Counted from the first letter of the stretch, positions 1-8,789 are shown. The stretch: 36,133 bases of DNA from Candidatus Nanopelagicales bacterium (GCA_025351185.1 JANXWJ010000124.1:1-36133); one strand, 5' to 3'. The notes: generated by a model not told the origin, from the letters alone. Made by a program: numbers and translations.

Positions 1-91
1 AGGAGCATCACTTCGGTATCGATGACAGCGCTTACGGTCTCATGCCGTGCGCTGTGGCCCGCGTCACGTCTGTCGGCCCGCGGGGTCGCAG

Positions 92-119
92 CCCCTGTGG
101 ATTGGGTCACAAACAGGGG
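92..119. promoter_or_regulatory. CRP/GlxR-like dyad and hairpin upstream of pckG
   Basis: Bases 96-111 read TGTGG-N6-TCACA, one mismatch from the CRP/GlxR consensus TGTGA-N6-TCACA. It lies about 125 bases before the pckG start. An overlapping 7-bp inverted repeat pairs 92-98 (CCCCTGT) with 113-119 (ACAGGGG). Control of pck genes by CRP-family regulators is known in corynebacteria; regulation here is inference. Confidence 0.4.
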
Positions 120-181
120 TGGGAAGGCATGCGGCTGTAGGCGAATCGCTGCAATCAGGGCATCCTTACGGCACTGTTGGA

Positions 182-200
182 AGGGGCAGAGAGTGCCCCT
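182..200. repeat. Short hairpin, partial copy of the palindromic repeat family
   Basis: AGGGGCA (182-188) and TGCCCCT (194-200) form a 7-bp stem around GAGAG, just before pckG. Bases 187-202 match 15 of 16 bases of the repeat at 3538-3553, so this looks like a partial third copy of the element found after pckG and arcB. It could act in the pckG leader; no function is shown. Confidence 0.45.
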
Positions 201-235
201 GACAGTCTTACCTCCTGCGATAGGACACCGTGGTC

Positions 236-2050
236 ATGTCGACGATTCCCGGCCTTGAGAACCCGCCCACCCGCAACAAGAAGCTGCTCGAGTGGGTCGA
301 AGAGATGGCCACCCTGACGCAGCCCGACCGCGTCGAGTGGTCTGACGGCTCCCAGGAGGAGTGGGACCGCCTGACCCAGCTGCTCGTCGACGGTGGCGTG
401 TTCACCCGCCTCAACGCGACCACGCGCCCCAACTCCTTCCTCGCGCGCTCCAACCCGAGTGACGTCGCCCGGGTCGAGGACCGCACGTTCATCTGCTCAC
501 TGCACGAACAGGACGCCGGTCCCACCAACAACTGGGCCGACCCGGTCGCGATGCGGGTCACGCTGAAGGGCAAGTTCGCCGGCTCGATGCGCGGCCGCAC
601 GATGTACGTCGTGCCGTTCTCGATGGGCCCGCTGGGCTCGCGCATCTCCCAGCTCGGCGTCGAGATCACCGACTCGCCGTACGTCGTGGTCAACATGCGG
701 ATCATGACCCGCATGGGCAAGCCGGCCCTCGACCTCATCGGCGAGGACGGTGACTTCGTCCCGGCGCTGCACTCGGTCGGGCACCCGCTCGAGCCGGGCG
801 AGGCCGACGTCGCGTGGCCGTGCAACGACGACAAGTACATCGTGCACTTCCCTGAGAGCCGCGAGATCTGGTCCTACGGATCGGGCTACGGCGGCAACGC
901 GCTGCTGGGCAAGAAGTGCTTCGCGCTGCGCATCGCCTCGGTCATGGCACGCGACGAGGGCTGGCTCGCCGAGCACATGCTCATCCTCAAGCTGACGCAC
1001 CCCAACGGCGATGTGAAGTACGTGTCGGCAGCGTTCCCGTCGATGTGTGGCAAGACCAACCTCGCGATGCTCGAGCCGTCGCTTCCCGGCTGGAAGGTTG
1101 AGACCGTTGGCGACGACATCTGCTGGATGCGCTTCGGCGATGACGGTCGCCTCTACGCGATCAACCCCGAGGCCGGCTTCTTCGGTGTGGCCCCGGGCAC
1201 CTCGCTCGACACCAACGCCAACGCGATCAAGTCCCTCGATGCCAACTGCATCTACACCAACGTCGCGCTGACCGACGACGGTGACGTGTGGTGGGAGGGT
1301 CTGTCCGACGCCCCCGCTCACCTCATCGACTGGAAGGGCAACGACTGGACGCCGGCCTCCGACGCCGCAGCCGCCCACCCCAACGCCCGCTTCACCGCGC
1401 CAGCCGGGCAGTGCCCGTCGATCGCGCCGAACTGGGAAGACCCTGCAGGAGTGCCGATCTCGGCGATCCTGTTCGGCGGTCGTCGTGCGACCAACGTGCC
1501 GCTGGTGGCTGAGGCGCTCTCGTGGGAGCACGGTGTCTTCATGGGCGCGACCATCGCGTCGGAGAAGACCGCTGCCGCTGAGGGCACCGTCGGCGAGCTG
1601 CGCCGCGACCCGTTCGCGATGCTGCCCTTCTGCGGCTACAACATGGCCGACTACTGGGGTCACTGGCTCTCGATCGGCAAGGCCACCGACGCCGACAAGC
1701 TCCCGAAGATCTATCAGGTCAACTGGTTCCGCAAGGACGACCAGGGCAACTACGTCTGGCCCGGCTTCGGCGAGAACTCGCGCGTGCTCGCGTGGATCGT
1801 CGACCGCCTCGAGGGCCTTGCCGACGCCGTCGACACCCCCATCGGTCGGCTGCCGGTCACCGGCGGCATCAACGTCGAGGGGCTCGGCATCTCGGATGAG
1901 GTCATGGCCGACCTCTTCGAGGTCGACGCTGTCTCCTGGCTGCACGAGGCCGACCTCACCGCCGAGTACTTCACCAAGTTCGGCGACAAGGTTCCCGCCG
2001 CCCTCTACACCCAGCTCGACAACATCAAGACCCGTCTCCAGCAAGCCTGA
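236..2050 (+). CDS. pckG: Phosphoenolpyruvate carboxykinase (GTP)
   Basis: Converts oxaloacetate and GTP to phosphoenolpyruvate, GDP and CO2, the entry step of gluconeogenesis, in the cytosol. The 604-residue product has the usual length of GTP-type PEPCK. The kinase-1a/P-loop segment [12 protein letters not shown] carries the active-site cysteine at residue 271; it is followed by [10 protein letters not shown] and by [14 protein letters not shown], both family hallmarks, and the N-terminal half has the substrate-binding segment [14 protein letters not shown] prefer ATG at 236 over the in-frame GTG at 230 because AGGA at 222-225 is then ten bases upstream and the protein starts MSTIPGL. It stands alone on its strand and is followed by a hairpin repeat likely to end transcription. 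A CRP-like dyad upstream suggests carbon-source control (inference). Confidence 0.97.
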   Translation: MSTIPGLENPPTRNKKLLEWVEEMATLTQPDRVEWSDGSQEEWDRLTQLLVDGGVFTRLNATTRPNSFLARSNPSDVARVEDRTFICSLHEQDAGPTNNWADPVAMRVTLKGKFAGSMRGRTMYVVPFSMGPLGSRISQLGVEITDSPYVVVNMRIMTRMGKPALDLIGEDGDFVPALHSVGHPLEPGEADVAWPCNDDKYIVHFPESREIWSYGSGYGGNALLGKKCFALRIASVMARDEGWLAEHMLILKLTHPNGDVKYVSAAFPSMCGKTNLAMLEPSLPGWKVETVGDDICWMRFGDDGRLYAINPEAGFFGVAPGTSLDTNANAIKSLDANCIYTNVALTDDGDVWWEGLSDAPAHLIDWKGNDWTPASDAAAAHPNARFTAPAGQCPSIAPNWEDPAGVPISAILFGGRRATNVPLVAEALSWEHGVFMGATIASEKTAAAEGTVGELRRDPFAMLPFCGYNMADYWGHWLSIGKATDADKLPKIYQVNWFRKDDQGNYVWPGFGENSRVLAWIVDRLEGLADAVDTPIGRLPVTGGINVEGLGISDEVMADLFEVDAVSWLHEADLTAEYFTKFGDKVPAALYTQLDNIKTRLQQA

Positions 2051-2083
2051 CTCACCCGCACCCCCACACGAAGGCCCGCTCCC

Positions 2084-2143
2084 CCCCAGGGAAGTTCTTG
2101 ACCTCTCAGGACAACAACTGCCCTTGAGGGGCATTTTCTGACC
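2084..2143 (-). repeat. Palindromic repeat copy 1, probable pckG terminator
   Basis: In reverse complement this ~60-base stretch matches 3535-3593 at about 78% with one gap (my alignment). In the pckG direction it contains TGCCC-TTGAG-GGGCA followed by TTTTCT, a good intrinsic-terminator shape. The outer arm (TCTGACC at 2137-2143) has lost most of its pairing partner compared with copy 2. Relative to the gene it follows, it has the same orientation as copy 2. Confidence 0.7.
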
Positions 2144-2150
2144 ACAAGCT

Positions 2151-2174
2151 GCGATCTTGGTACTCCGAGATCGC
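2151..2174. terminator. Hairpin between pckG and the DUF2516 gene
   Basis: GCGATCT (2151-2157) pairs with AGATCGC (2168-2174), loop of ten. It lies between two convergent genes and could serve either strand. No T tract follows. Confidence 0.35.
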
Positions 2175-2248
2175 ACTCGTCCGCGCCGCTGCGGCCACAG
2201 CCGCGGCTTACGACCACGTCGACGATCTGCACCCGAGCCGGGTGAGCG

Positions 2249-2512
2249 TCACCCGTCGCGCAACGCCTTGAGGCGCGGGCGTACGTCGAGGAAGTAGTAC
2301 GCCGCCGCGATGACGCCCACGAGCCCGAGCACCGAGCGGCTGCTCAGCAGGATGCTCACGAGGATCGCTGTCGCCAGTACGCCGAGCCAGACCGTGCGCG
2401 ACCCGCGCCCGACCTGGCGGAACTCGTCCTCGGTGCGCCCGATGACGTCGGCGATCGCGAGGATCTCGACGAGGAACAGCATCACCGACGCGATGAGCAG
2501 GAGGACGACCAC
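2249..2512 (-). CDS. DUF2516 family small membrane protein
   Basis: An 87-residue protein made almost wholly of hydrophobic segments: a first helix at about 1-20 (VVLLLIASVMLFLVEILAI), a short polar loop with TEDEFRQVGRGSR, a second helix at about 40-57 and a third at about 60-75, ending in DVRPRLKAL. The length, pattern and final xDVRP motif fit DUF2516, an actinobacterial family of unknown function. The GTG start at 2512 has no Shine-Dalgarno sequence but lies exactly six bases after TACGGT, so the message is probably leaderless. It is convergent with pckG and divergent from a broken gene. Confidence 0.75.
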   Translation of the reverse strand: MVVLLLIASVMLFLVEILAIADVIGRTEDEFRQVGRGSRTVWLGVLATAILVSILLSSRSVLGLVGVIAAAYYFLDVRPRLKALRDG

Positions 2513-2518
2513 GGCACC

Positions 2519-2524
2519 ACCGTA
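2519..2524 (-). promoter_or_regulatory. Leaderless -10 box for the DUF2516 gene
   Basis: On the minus strand TACGGT is followed by six bases and the GTG start at 2512. This fits the actinobacterial TAnnnT -10 with transcription starting at the start codon. No clear -35 box. Confidence 0.5.
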
Positions 2525-2610
2525 GGCCGTCGGCGCCCTGCGCTCGACGCTGCCCTGACCAGCGCCCGGACAAGATCAGGGTGCTCGGTGCCGAGGTCCT
2601 CGGGCCGACC

Positions 2611-2638
2611 CTGTGGACGACGCACGTCTTGTCCACAG
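2611..2638. promoter_or_regulatory. Inverted pair of DnaA-box-like sequences
   Basis: CTGTGGAC (2611-2618) and GTCCACAG (2631-2638) are an 8-bp inverted repeat with a 12-base gap. The right side contains TTGTCCACA (2629-2637), the DnaA-box consensus of high-GC actinobacteria; the left side is one base off it in reverse complement. It may be a DnaA site outside an origin, or simply a hairpin. Confidence 0.35.
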
Positions 2639-2691
2639 CGACGCAGGCACGTGGGAGCCCGGCGGTCGTCTCGGTGACGACCCTGTCGCCC

Positions 2692-3467
2692 ATGCGCGGA
2701 TCAGCGACATCGTCCGACGTCTCACTCGACCGGCTCGGACTCTTCACCGCACCAAGTGGTCGAGAGCGGGTAATCGGCGAAACAGCTGAGGAAGCGCCTG
2801 CGCGACGGGCACTGGGTCGTCATGCTCGGGTCAGTCCTGGTGGGCGGAGGCACGCCGGTGACCCCCAGGACGATCGCGCGGGCGGCGTCGCTCGCCGCCG
2901 GACTCGACGCGGCGGTCAGTCACACGACATGCGGTCGGATCATGGATCTCAAGGTGCCGTCGGATGCCGAGGCGCACGTGATCGTGTCCTGTGAGCGCCG
3001 GGTGCGGATCCACGGGGTGCGTTCGCACCGCTCTGCGCCACAGTCTGCTGACGGTCGAGGACCTCCGTGCCGGTCGGGTCGGCACCGGCCAGCGTCATGG
3101 CCTCGCGCGCTCGTGGTCGGTGCTCGCCGACGTCGGCCGGGGCGCGCACTCGGGGGCGGAGGTGAAGGTCCATCGGCTCCTGCGTGACGCCGGGATCTCG
3201 GGGTGGATGACGAACGTGCCGCTCCACGACGACGCAGGACTGATCGGCGTGGTCGACATCCTCTTCCCTGGCCAGCGGCTGGTGATCGAGATCGATGGCC
3301 GGGCCGATCACTTCGACGAGCGCGCGTTCCAGCACGACCGCTCACGTCAGAACCGTCTGATCGCGAGGGGTTATCGGGTGCTGCGATTCACGTGGGACGA
3401 CGTCGTACGCCGACCCACCGAGGTCATCGCCACGCTCCGGCACGCCTTGTCGCTCGCGGCCGCCTGA
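2692..3467 (+). pseudogene. Broken DUF559-domain (type IV TA AbiEi/Vsr-like) gene
   Basis: The reading frame is broken into pieces. Frame 1 from ATG 2692 gives a plausible N-terminus (LDRLGLFTAPSGRERVIGE). Frame 2 continues from about 2783 (KQLRKRLRDGHWVVMLGSVL, then AVSHTTCGRIMDLKVP and HVIVSCERRVRIHGVRSHR to 3031). Frame 3 resumes at about 3033 with ALRHSLLTVEDLRAG and runs to the stop at 3467. The last part is a good DUF559 nuclease-like domain: GVVDILFPGQRLVIEIDG, then AFQHDRSRQNRLIARGYRVLRFTWDDV. In intact members roughly 50 residues (the PxRTxxDxxR segment) separate the 'RxxHR' and 'ALRH' parts; here they touch, so an internal deletion and two frame changes have killed the gene. Relatives are common single genes in actinobacteria, with unclear function. 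Confidence 0.75.
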
Positions 3468-3534
3468 GCACCTCGCCGAAGTCACCCGAATGCCGGCGCG
3501 CAGGCTCCGCGGGCCGAACAAGATCACGACTTGC

Positions 3535-3593
3535 GGTCAGAGAGTGCCCTTGAGGGGCAGCTTCTGACCTTGGAGGTCAGGAACTTCCCGGGG
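3535..3593 (+). repeat. Palindromic repeat copy 2, after arcB
   Basis: GGTCAGA (3535-3541) pairs with TCTGACC (3563-3569), and inside it TGCCC (3545-3549) pairs with GGGCA (3555-3559) around TTGAG, giving a symmetric 35-base hairpin; a further GGTCAG and GAACTTCCC-GGGG complete the shared unit. It ends directly at the arcB stop codon and, read with arcB, lies as copy 1 does after pckG. A terminator or RNA 3' stabiliser is likely. Confidence 0.7.
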
Positions 3594-4601
3594 TTAGCGG
3601 GCGAGGGTGGCCACGAGGATGGACTTGATGGTGTGGAGGCGGTTCTCGGCCTGGTCGAAGGCGATGTTGTAGGGAGACTCGAACACGTCGTGGGTGACCT
3701 CGAGGCCGTTGGTCATGCCGGTCTTCTCGGCGATGTCCTTGCCGACCACCGTGTTCGTGTCGTGGAACGCAGGCAGGCAGTGCATGAACTTCACGCGCGG
3801 GTTGCCCGTCGCGTCGAGCACCGCCTGGTTGACCTGGTACGGCGTCAGCAGCGCCACCCGCTCCGTCCAGACCTCCTTGGGCTCACCCATCGACACCCAC
3901 ACGTCGGTGTGCACGAAGTCGACGCCGTGGACCCCGGCCGCGACGTCGTCGGTGATCGTGATGCGTGCACCGGAGGTCGCGGCGCGCGCCCTTGCGATCG
4001 CCTGGACCTCCTCGCTCGGCCACAGGGAACGCGGCGCGACTATACGTACGTCTGCGCCCATGATCGCGCCCATCACGAGCAGCGAGTGACCCATGTTGGA
4101 CCGCGCGTCGCCGAGGTAGGCGTAGGCGATCTCGGCCATCGGTCCAGCACTACTGTGCTCGATCATCGTGAGGAAGTCCGCGAGCATCTGGGTCGGGTGC
4201 CAGTCGTCGGTGAGCCCGTTGTAGACGGGCACGTCAGAGAACTCGGCCAGCGTCTCCACGGTCGACTGCGCGGCACCGCGGAACTCGATCGCGTCGAACA
4301 TCCGCGACAGGACCCGCGCGGTGTCGGCGGCCGACTCCTTGTGCCCGATCTGCGAGGAGCCCGGGTCGAGATAGGTCACGCGGGCGCCCTGGTCATAGCA
4401 GCCGACCTCGAAGGCGCAGCGGGTGCGCGTCGAGGTCTTCTCGAAGATCAGAGCGACGTTCTTGCCCTGCAGCCGCTGCACCTCGGTGCCGCTGTACTTC
4501 GCGCGCTTGAGGTCGTGCGCGAGGTCGAGGAGGAACTGCAGCTCGGAGGTGGTGAAGTCGACCTCCTTGAGGAAGTCGCGGTTGTGCAGGTTGACCGGCA
4601 T
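3594..4601 (-). CDS. arcB: Ornithine carbamoyltransferase, probably catabolic
   Basis: In the arginine deiminase pathway this enzyme phosphorolyses citrulline to ornithine and carbamoyl phosphate; the same fold works in biosynthesis as ArgF. The 335-residue product shows the carbamoyl-phosphate signature [11 protein letters not shown], the [12 protein letters not shown] motif, and the ornithine loop HCLPAFHD near residue 275. Start: ATG at 4601, with GGAG eight bases upstream; the in-frame GTG at 4610 would overlap that site. It lies 46 bases after arcA on the same strand, so I call it arcB by context; sequence alone does not separate arcB from argF. No other arginine biosynthesis gene is near. 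It is followed at once by a palindromic repeat. Confidence 0.9.
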   Translation of the reverse strand: MPVNLHNRDFLKEVDFTTSELQFLLDLAHDLKRAKYSGTEVQRLQGKNVALIFEKTSTRTRCAFEVGCYDQGARVTYLDPGSSQIGHKESAADTARVLSRMFDAIEFRGAAQSTVETLAEFSDVPVYNGLTDDWHPTQMLADFLTMIEHSSAGPMAEIAYAYLGDARSNMGHSLLVMGAIMGADVRIVAPRSLWPSEEVQAIARARAATSGARITITDDVAAGVHGVDFVHTDVWVSMGEPKEVWTERVALLTPYQVNQAVLDATGNPRVKFMHCLPAFHDTNTVVGKDIAEKTGMTNGLEVTHDVFESPYNIAFDQAENRLHTIKSILVATLAR

Positions 4602-4647
4602 GACGGGCACTCCAGGTTGTGGGGGTCGGGCGGCGCGGCACGCCAGG

Positions 4648-5874
4648 TCAGACGACAGCGTCTCGCGCGATGGGGCAGCTCATGCAGCGAGGTCCGCCGC
4701 GACCACGTCCGAGCTCGGAGCCCACGATGGTGACGACCTCGATGCCGTTGTTGCGAAGGAACGTGTTCGTCGTGGTGTTGCGCTCGTATCCGAAGATCAC
4801 CCCAGGAGCCACGGCCAGGAAGTTGTTGCCGTCGTCCCACTGCTCGCGCATCGCACCCATCTCGTCGATCGGGGTCTTGAGCACCCGGATCTTGTCGACG
4901 CCGATGGCCTCAGCGACGATGGCGAACAGGTCCGTGTGCTCGGTGACTCGGTAGTCGCCGCCGGAACCGATCGGATCGAGGGTGAAGCAGCGCAAGGTGT
5001 CGGGCAGGAACGGGTAGACGCTGAACGCATCGCGGTCGATCATCGTCATCGCCGTGTCGAGGTGCATGAACGCTCGCGTCTTGGGCAGCTCCACCACGAT
5101 GACCCGGGTGACGCTGCCGTGCGCGAAGTACTGTCGGGCCAGGAACTCGATTCCCTGCGGTGTCGTGCGCTCGCCCATGCCGATCATCACGGCGCCGTTG
5201 CCGATGACGAGCACGTCGCCGCCCTCGACAGTCGCCGGCTCGTGGTTCTCGTTGTCGTTGCCGTAGTAGAAGTGCAGCCCGGCATCGCGGAACATCGGGT
5301 GGAAGTTCCACACCGTGCGGGAGTTGATGGTCTCCCGCTTGCGAGCGGCTTTCGCCATCGGATTCACCGAGAGCCCGTCATAGACCCAGGCGGAGTTGTC
5401 GCGTTGGAAGAGGTGGTTGGGGAGCGGGGTGAGCAGGAAGTCGTTCGGGTTGAGGTACGCCATCAGGAGGCTGGCGTCCTCGCCGGCGTCGAGGTCGTGC
5501 CGGAGCACGCCACCGATGAGGGCGTCGACCACGGTCTCTGCCGGCGCCTGCGCCACGAGCTCGTCGAGGCGACCCTCGAGCTTGGGTCCGAAGCGCGTGG
5601 CGGTGGTGAAGACCTCCTGGAGGAACTCGCGCGCACCGGGCTGGTCGATCGCGGTCGCGAGCAGGTCCGCGAAGAGATGCACGACCACGCCCTTGGCGCG
5701 CAGCTTGTCGACGAAGGCGTCGTGTTCTTCGCGCGCGCGCGACGCCCACATCACGTCGTCGAAGAGCAGGTCGTGGACGTTCTGCGGGGTGAGGCGGGAC
5801 AACTCGAGACCCGGCCGGTGCACGATCACCTGCTGCAGCTGTCCAACTTCGGAGTCGACATGGAACGTCGTCAT
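4648..5874 (-). CDS. arcA: Arginine deiminase
   Basis: Hydrolyses L-arginine to citrulline and ammonia, cytosolic, first step of the ADI pathway. The 408-residue length fits. Visible hallmarks are the N-terminal [17 protein letters not shown], the FQRDNSAWV segment, [11 protein letters not shown], the [12 protein letters not shown] segment with the catalytic histidine and aspartate, and the C-terminal [12 protein letters not shown], where the first cysteine (residue 397) corresponds to the catalytic Cys406 of the Pseudomonas enzyme. The ATG at 5874 has a GAGGA about 12 bases upstream. It is the middle gene of the operon, 38 bases after the antiporter and 46 before arcB. Ammonia from this step is the usual basis for acid resistance. 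Confidence 0.96.
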   Translation of the reverse strand: MTTFHVDSEVGQLQQVIVHRPGLELSRLTPQNVHDLLFDDVMWASRAREEHDAFVDKLRAKGVVVHLFADLLATAIDQPGAREFLQEVFTTATRFGPKLEGRLDELVAQAPAETVVDALIGGVLRHDLDAGEDASLLMAYLNPNDFLLTPLPNHLFQRDNSAWVYDGLSVNPMAKAARKRETINSRTVWNFHPMFRDAGLHFYYGNDNENHEPATVEGGDVLVIGNGAVMIGMGERTTPQGIEFLARQYFAHGSVTRVIVVELPKTRAFMHLDTAMTMIDRDAFSVYPFLPDTLRCFTLDPIGSGGDYRVTEHTDLFAIVAEAIGVDKIRVLKTPIDEMGAMREQWDDGNNFLAVAPGVIFGYERNTTTNTFLRNNGIEVVTIVGSELGRGRGGPRCMSCPIARDAVV

Positions 5875-5912
5875 CGGGGGTGGTGTCCTCTCGGGTTGCT
5901 TCGCGACAGTGT

Positions 5913-7322
5913 TCAGGCGTGATAGGCCGGGACCGGCTCGGGCTCGGTCATGTGCGACCGCTGCGCGAGGTAGACCGGGATACCGAGCAGGAATGCGCCG
6001 CCGGCCAGGATGAACGGTGCGTAGACCTCGAGGAAAGCCTTGTCGGCACCGGTGTTGCGCGAGTAGTAGACGAACAGGATCGAGACGATGAGAGCGACGA
6101 TCGCGACCACCAGGTCACGAACGAACCGTGGCGTGTGCGTGGGCCGGTTGTCGGCGATCCGCCACTTGATCTGGGCGAGAGCCGAGAAGGCGTATGGGAT
6201 CGCGGCCGTGATGCCGCTCATCAGCACGAGGGTGTTGAACACGGTGAGGCCGCTGGTGCCGACGTAGGCAATCACCATCGCGACCGATGCGAGCACCGTG
6301 GACGAGATGATCCCGAACGCGGGGACGCCCTTGGCGGAGAGCTTGCCGAACACCGCAGGGAACAGGCCGTCCTTCGCGGCGGCGAGCGGCATCTCCGCAC
6401 AGATCATCGTCCACCCGTTGAGGGCACCGAAGCCCGAGATGATGACGGCGACAGCAACGGCGTAGCCGGCCCACGACGAGCCGTTGCCGACCATCGCGTC
6501 TGCCGCCTGGCTGTACGGAGTGCCCGTCATCTCGGCGGCCGGGACGATGCCGAAGACGGCAGTCATCGAGAGCAGGTAGACGGCTGCGGTGGCCAGGGTG
6601 CCGTAGATGGTCGCCTTCGGGACGTTGACGTCGGGGTTGCGCACCTTGGCGGCGGCGACGGACGCGGTCTCGACCCCGAGATAGCTGAACAGGCACAACG
6701 CCATCGCGGCGCCGATCGCTCCGGCGTTGGTGTCTCCGCTGGTGTTCCACGGCGTGAAGTTGCCGGTCTTGATGAAGAAGAGGCCGACCGTCGACATGAT
6801 GACGAGCGGGACGAACTTGAGGATCGACGTCCACAGCTGCACGGCGCCCATGTTCTTGACACCCGAGAGGTTGATCGCCGCAGGGAGCCAGAGGCCGACG
6901 AGCCCGATCACGATCGACCAGCCGTTCAGCGCGCTCTTGTTGATGAAGACCTCGACGTAGATGACCCAGCCGACCACGATCGCGGCATTGCCGGACCACG
7001 CGGTGATCCAGTAGAGCCAGGCGTTGGAGAAACCGGTCAGGTTTCCGAACGCCGCGCGGGCATAGGCATACGGGCCACCGTCAGCGGGCAGGCGGCGCGT
7101 CATTGCGGCGAACATCACTGCTAGCGCCAGCGCCCCGATCGTCGTGAGCACCATCGCGACGAGGCTGATGGGTCCGTAGGCGGCCAGCGAACCGGGAAGG
7201 TTGAAGATGCCAACACCGATGATGCTGCCCACGATGAGGGCGGTGGCCTGCGGAAGGCCGAGGGTGGAGGTGGTGGGTTCGCTCGTGGGGGGCGAGGGGA
7301 TCGTGCGGAGGTCATCGCTCAT
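5913..7322 (-). CDS. arcD: APC-family amino acid permease, likely arginine/ornithine antiporter
   Basis: A 469-residue integral membrane protein of the amino acid-polyamine-organocation (APC) superfamily. The first helix begins [20 protein letters not shown], with the family's substrate-binding GSIIGVGIF loop, followed by about 12 hydrophobic segments, including the helix-6 region [29 protein letters not shown]. Position as first gene of the arcA-arcB unit points to exchange of arginine for ornithine (known for ArcD; inference here). Start: ATG at 7322 with GAAGGAG seven bases upstream; the upstream in-frame extension to 7490 lacks such a site. The last residues are rich in proline and end [10 protein letters not shown]. 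Confidence 0.88.
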   Translation of the reverse strand: MSDDLRTIPSPPTSEPTTSTLGLPQATALIVGSIIGVGIFNLPGSLAAYGPISLVAMVLTTIGALALAVMFAAMTRRLPADGGPYAYARAAFGNLTGFSNAWLYWITAWSGNAAIVVGWVIYVEVFINKSALNGWSIVIGLVGLWLPAAINLSGVKNMGAVQLWTSILKFVPLVIMSTVGLFFIKTGNFTPWNTSGDTNAGAIGAAMALCLFSYLGVETASVAAAKVRNPDVNVPKATIYGTLATAAVYLLSMTAVFGIVPAAEMTGTPYSQAADAMVGNGSSWAGYAVAVAVIISGFGALNGWTMICAEMPLAAAKDGLFPAVFGKLSAKGVPAFGIISSTVLASVAMVIAYVGTSGLTVFNTLVLMSGITAAIPYAFSALAQIKWRIADNRPTHTPRFVRDLVVAIVALIVSILFVYYSRNTGADKAFLEVYAPFILAGGAFLLGIPVYLAQRSHMTEPEPVPAYHA

Positions 7323-7420
7323 GGCGCACTCCTTCGAGGTGACACCACGATCCTCGTCCTTTCTGCCGGCGGAAGCGAACGTACTTCGAGAACTCGTCCC
7401 ACTAATCCGAACATGCGACA

Positions 7421-7448
7421 AGGACCGCAGCGGTGCTGCCGCGGTCCT
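7421..7448. terminator. Hairpin between whiB and arcD (inner)
   Basis: AGGACCGC (7421-7428) pairs with GCGGTCCT (7441-7448), an 8-bp GC-rich stem with part of the loop also able to pair (AGC/GCT). It lies about 110 bases downstream of whiB and 100 upstream of arcD, so it may end whiB transcription or act as an attenuator before arcD. There is no T tract. Confidence 0.45.
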
Positions 7449-7489
7449 CGTGGTGGAACGTGCCGGTTTTGGTGAACGTGCCGGTGTCA

Positions 7490-7511
7490 CAGCGCCGGTC
7501 GGTCGGCGCTG
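7490..7511. terminator. Hairpin between whiB and arcD (outer)
   Basis: CAGCGCC (7490-7496) pairs with GGCGCTG (7505-7511), loop of eight (GGTC twice). It lies 48 bases beyond the whiB stop. The stretch before it holds a direct repeat, GAACGTGCCGGT, at about 7456 and 7474. Probable whiB terminator. Confidence 0.45.
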
Positions 7512-7559
7512 GACGGCAGGCGCCGACCTAGGTGGTCGTGCCGAGTGCGGTGGTGCGGA

Positions 7560-7901
7560 TCAGTCGGTGAGCGCGTCGGCGGCGGCACGGAGGCCGGCAC
7601 CCTTCTCGCGCCCGTAGTCGGTGAGGGCGCTCTTGACGTAGATGCGCTCACGCTCTTCTTCGGTGAGTCCACCCCACACGCCGTACGGCTCGCGGGCCCG
7701 GATCGAATAGTCGGCGCACTCGAGACGGACGGCGCAGCGGGCGCAGACCGACTTGGCGGCCCGGTCACGGCGGACTCGGGACAGACCTCGCTCGTTCTGC
7801 GGATGGAAGAACAGGGCGGTGTCGGCCTCGCGGCACGCACCGTGCTCCTGCCAGTCCCACGTCGCGTCGAGCGGAACTTGCGCCAGCGGTTGCTGTGGCA
7901 T
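7560..7901 (-). CDS. WhiB-family iron-sulfur transcription factor, WhiB3/WhiD-like
   Basis: A 113-residue redox-sensing regulator that binds a 4Fe-4S cluster and partners with the main sigma factor. The four cluster cysteines are C23, C53, C56 and C62 (C-x29-C-x2-C-x5-C), followed by the turn EPYGVWGGLTEEER. The lead-in WDWQEHGACREADTALFF, then HPQNERG and RDRAAK, resembles WhiB3 of mycobacteria and WhiD of Streptomyces more than WhiB1, WhiB2 or WhiB7; no AT-hook is seen. Start: ATG at 7901 with GGAGG five bases upstream. It reads toward the ADI operon but is separated from it by two hairpins, and is divergent from the YqgE gene. WhiB3-type proteins respond to oxygen, NO and redox in relatives; targets here are unknown. 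Confidence 0.9.
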   Translation of the reverse strand: MPQQPLAQVPLDATWDWQEHGACREADTALFFHPQNERGLSRVRRDRAAKSVCARCAVRLECADYSIRAREPYGVWGGLTEEERERIYVKSALTDYGREKGAGLRAAADALTD

Positions 7902-8108
7902 ACCTGCCTCCAGGTGCGGTGTTGCTCCGTGCCCCCACCCGGTTGCGCTCCGCAGATTCCGTCTCCGGAGAGCACTACGCCCAGTGGTCAAATCCTTACA
8001 GAAAGTCAGCCTACGCCGACATGGGCCAAACGGGGGGTGTGTCGTCGCCGGATGACGTGATGTGCCTCACGCGTGTCGTCGAGGCGGTCGAGAGGGCATC
8101 CTGGGGGC

Positions 8109-8699
8109 GTGACCCTCGAGCCCCTCGACGTCCGTCCCGCCCGTCCGCTGGCCGGCCGGCTGCTGGTGGCGGCCCCTGTCCTCGACGACCCGAACTTCGC
8201 GCGGACCGTGATCCTGCTGCTCGACCACGACGAGGAGGGCAGTCTCGGGCTGGTGCTCAACCGACCGTCCCACGTGCCGGTCGGCGCCGTGCTGCCGCCG
8301 TGGGACGGGCGCACCACCGGGACCGACGTGCTCTTCACCGGTGGTCCGGTCGCCGACGACAGCGCACTCGCGCTCGGCCTCCTGCCCGGGCCTCACGACG
8401 GTCCAGAGCCGGACGGGTTCCGCCGGGTGGCCGGGCCGTTCGGGCTGGTCGATCTCGATCTCGATCCCGAGGAGTCGCTCGGCGCGCTCTCCGCCATCCG
8501 GATCTACGCCGGCTACGCAGGGTGGGGTTCTGGCCAGCTCGACGACGAGGTCGACGAGGCTGCGTGGTACGTCGTCGACGGCGGCCCGGACGACGTCTAC
8601 GACCACGATCCGCACGACCTGTGGCAGCGCGTGCTGCGCCGCCAGTCCGGTGACCTCGCCTTCGTCGCCACCCCGTCGACCGACCCGTCGCTCAACTGA
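8109..8699 (+). CDS. YqgE/AlgH family protein (UPF0301)
   Basis: A 196-residue soluble protein. The beginning LAGRLLVAAPVLDDPNFART, then VILLLDHDEEGSLGLVLNRP, VLFTGGPV and the late IYAGYAGWGSGQLDDEV are typical UPF0301/AlgH signatures. The family has a known structure but no settled biochemical role. The GTG at 8109 fits the conserved N-terminus; it has no good Shine-Dalgarno but follows CATCCT by six bases, a weak form of the leaderless arrangement seen elsewhere in this window. It is divergent from whiB and 103 bases from the next gene. Confidence 0.88.
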   Translation: MTLEPLDVRPARPLAGRLLVAAPVLDDPNFARTVILLLDHDEEGSLGLVLNRPSHVPVGAVLPPWDGRTTGTDVLFTGGPVADDSALALGLLPGPHDGPEPDGFRRVAGPFGLVDLDLDPEESLGALSAIRIYAGYAGWGSGQLDDEVDEAAWYVVDGGPDDVYDHDPHDLWQRVLRRQSGDLAFVATPSTDPSLN

Positions 8700-8789
8700 T
8701 CACCGGCCCCTCCCGACGCCGAGAAGGCCGCTCCGCGCGTGCGTGGGCCGACCGCGCACCGCGAGATCCCGCAGCGTGCCGACCGGTCG

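Noticed and set aside
22-258. Small plus-strand ORF before pckG
   Set aside because: Composition is that of random GC-rich DNA, it overlaps the pckG start, has no ribosome site and contains the control region.
497-2176. 559-codon minus-strand ORF opposite pckG
   Set aside because: Antisense shadow of a clear PEPCK gene; its Arg/Val/Gly/His-rich translation has no domain.
5880-7124. Long plus-strand ORF opposite arcD
   Set aside because: Shadow of the permease gene, with a charged repetitive translation typical of antisense GC-rich frames.
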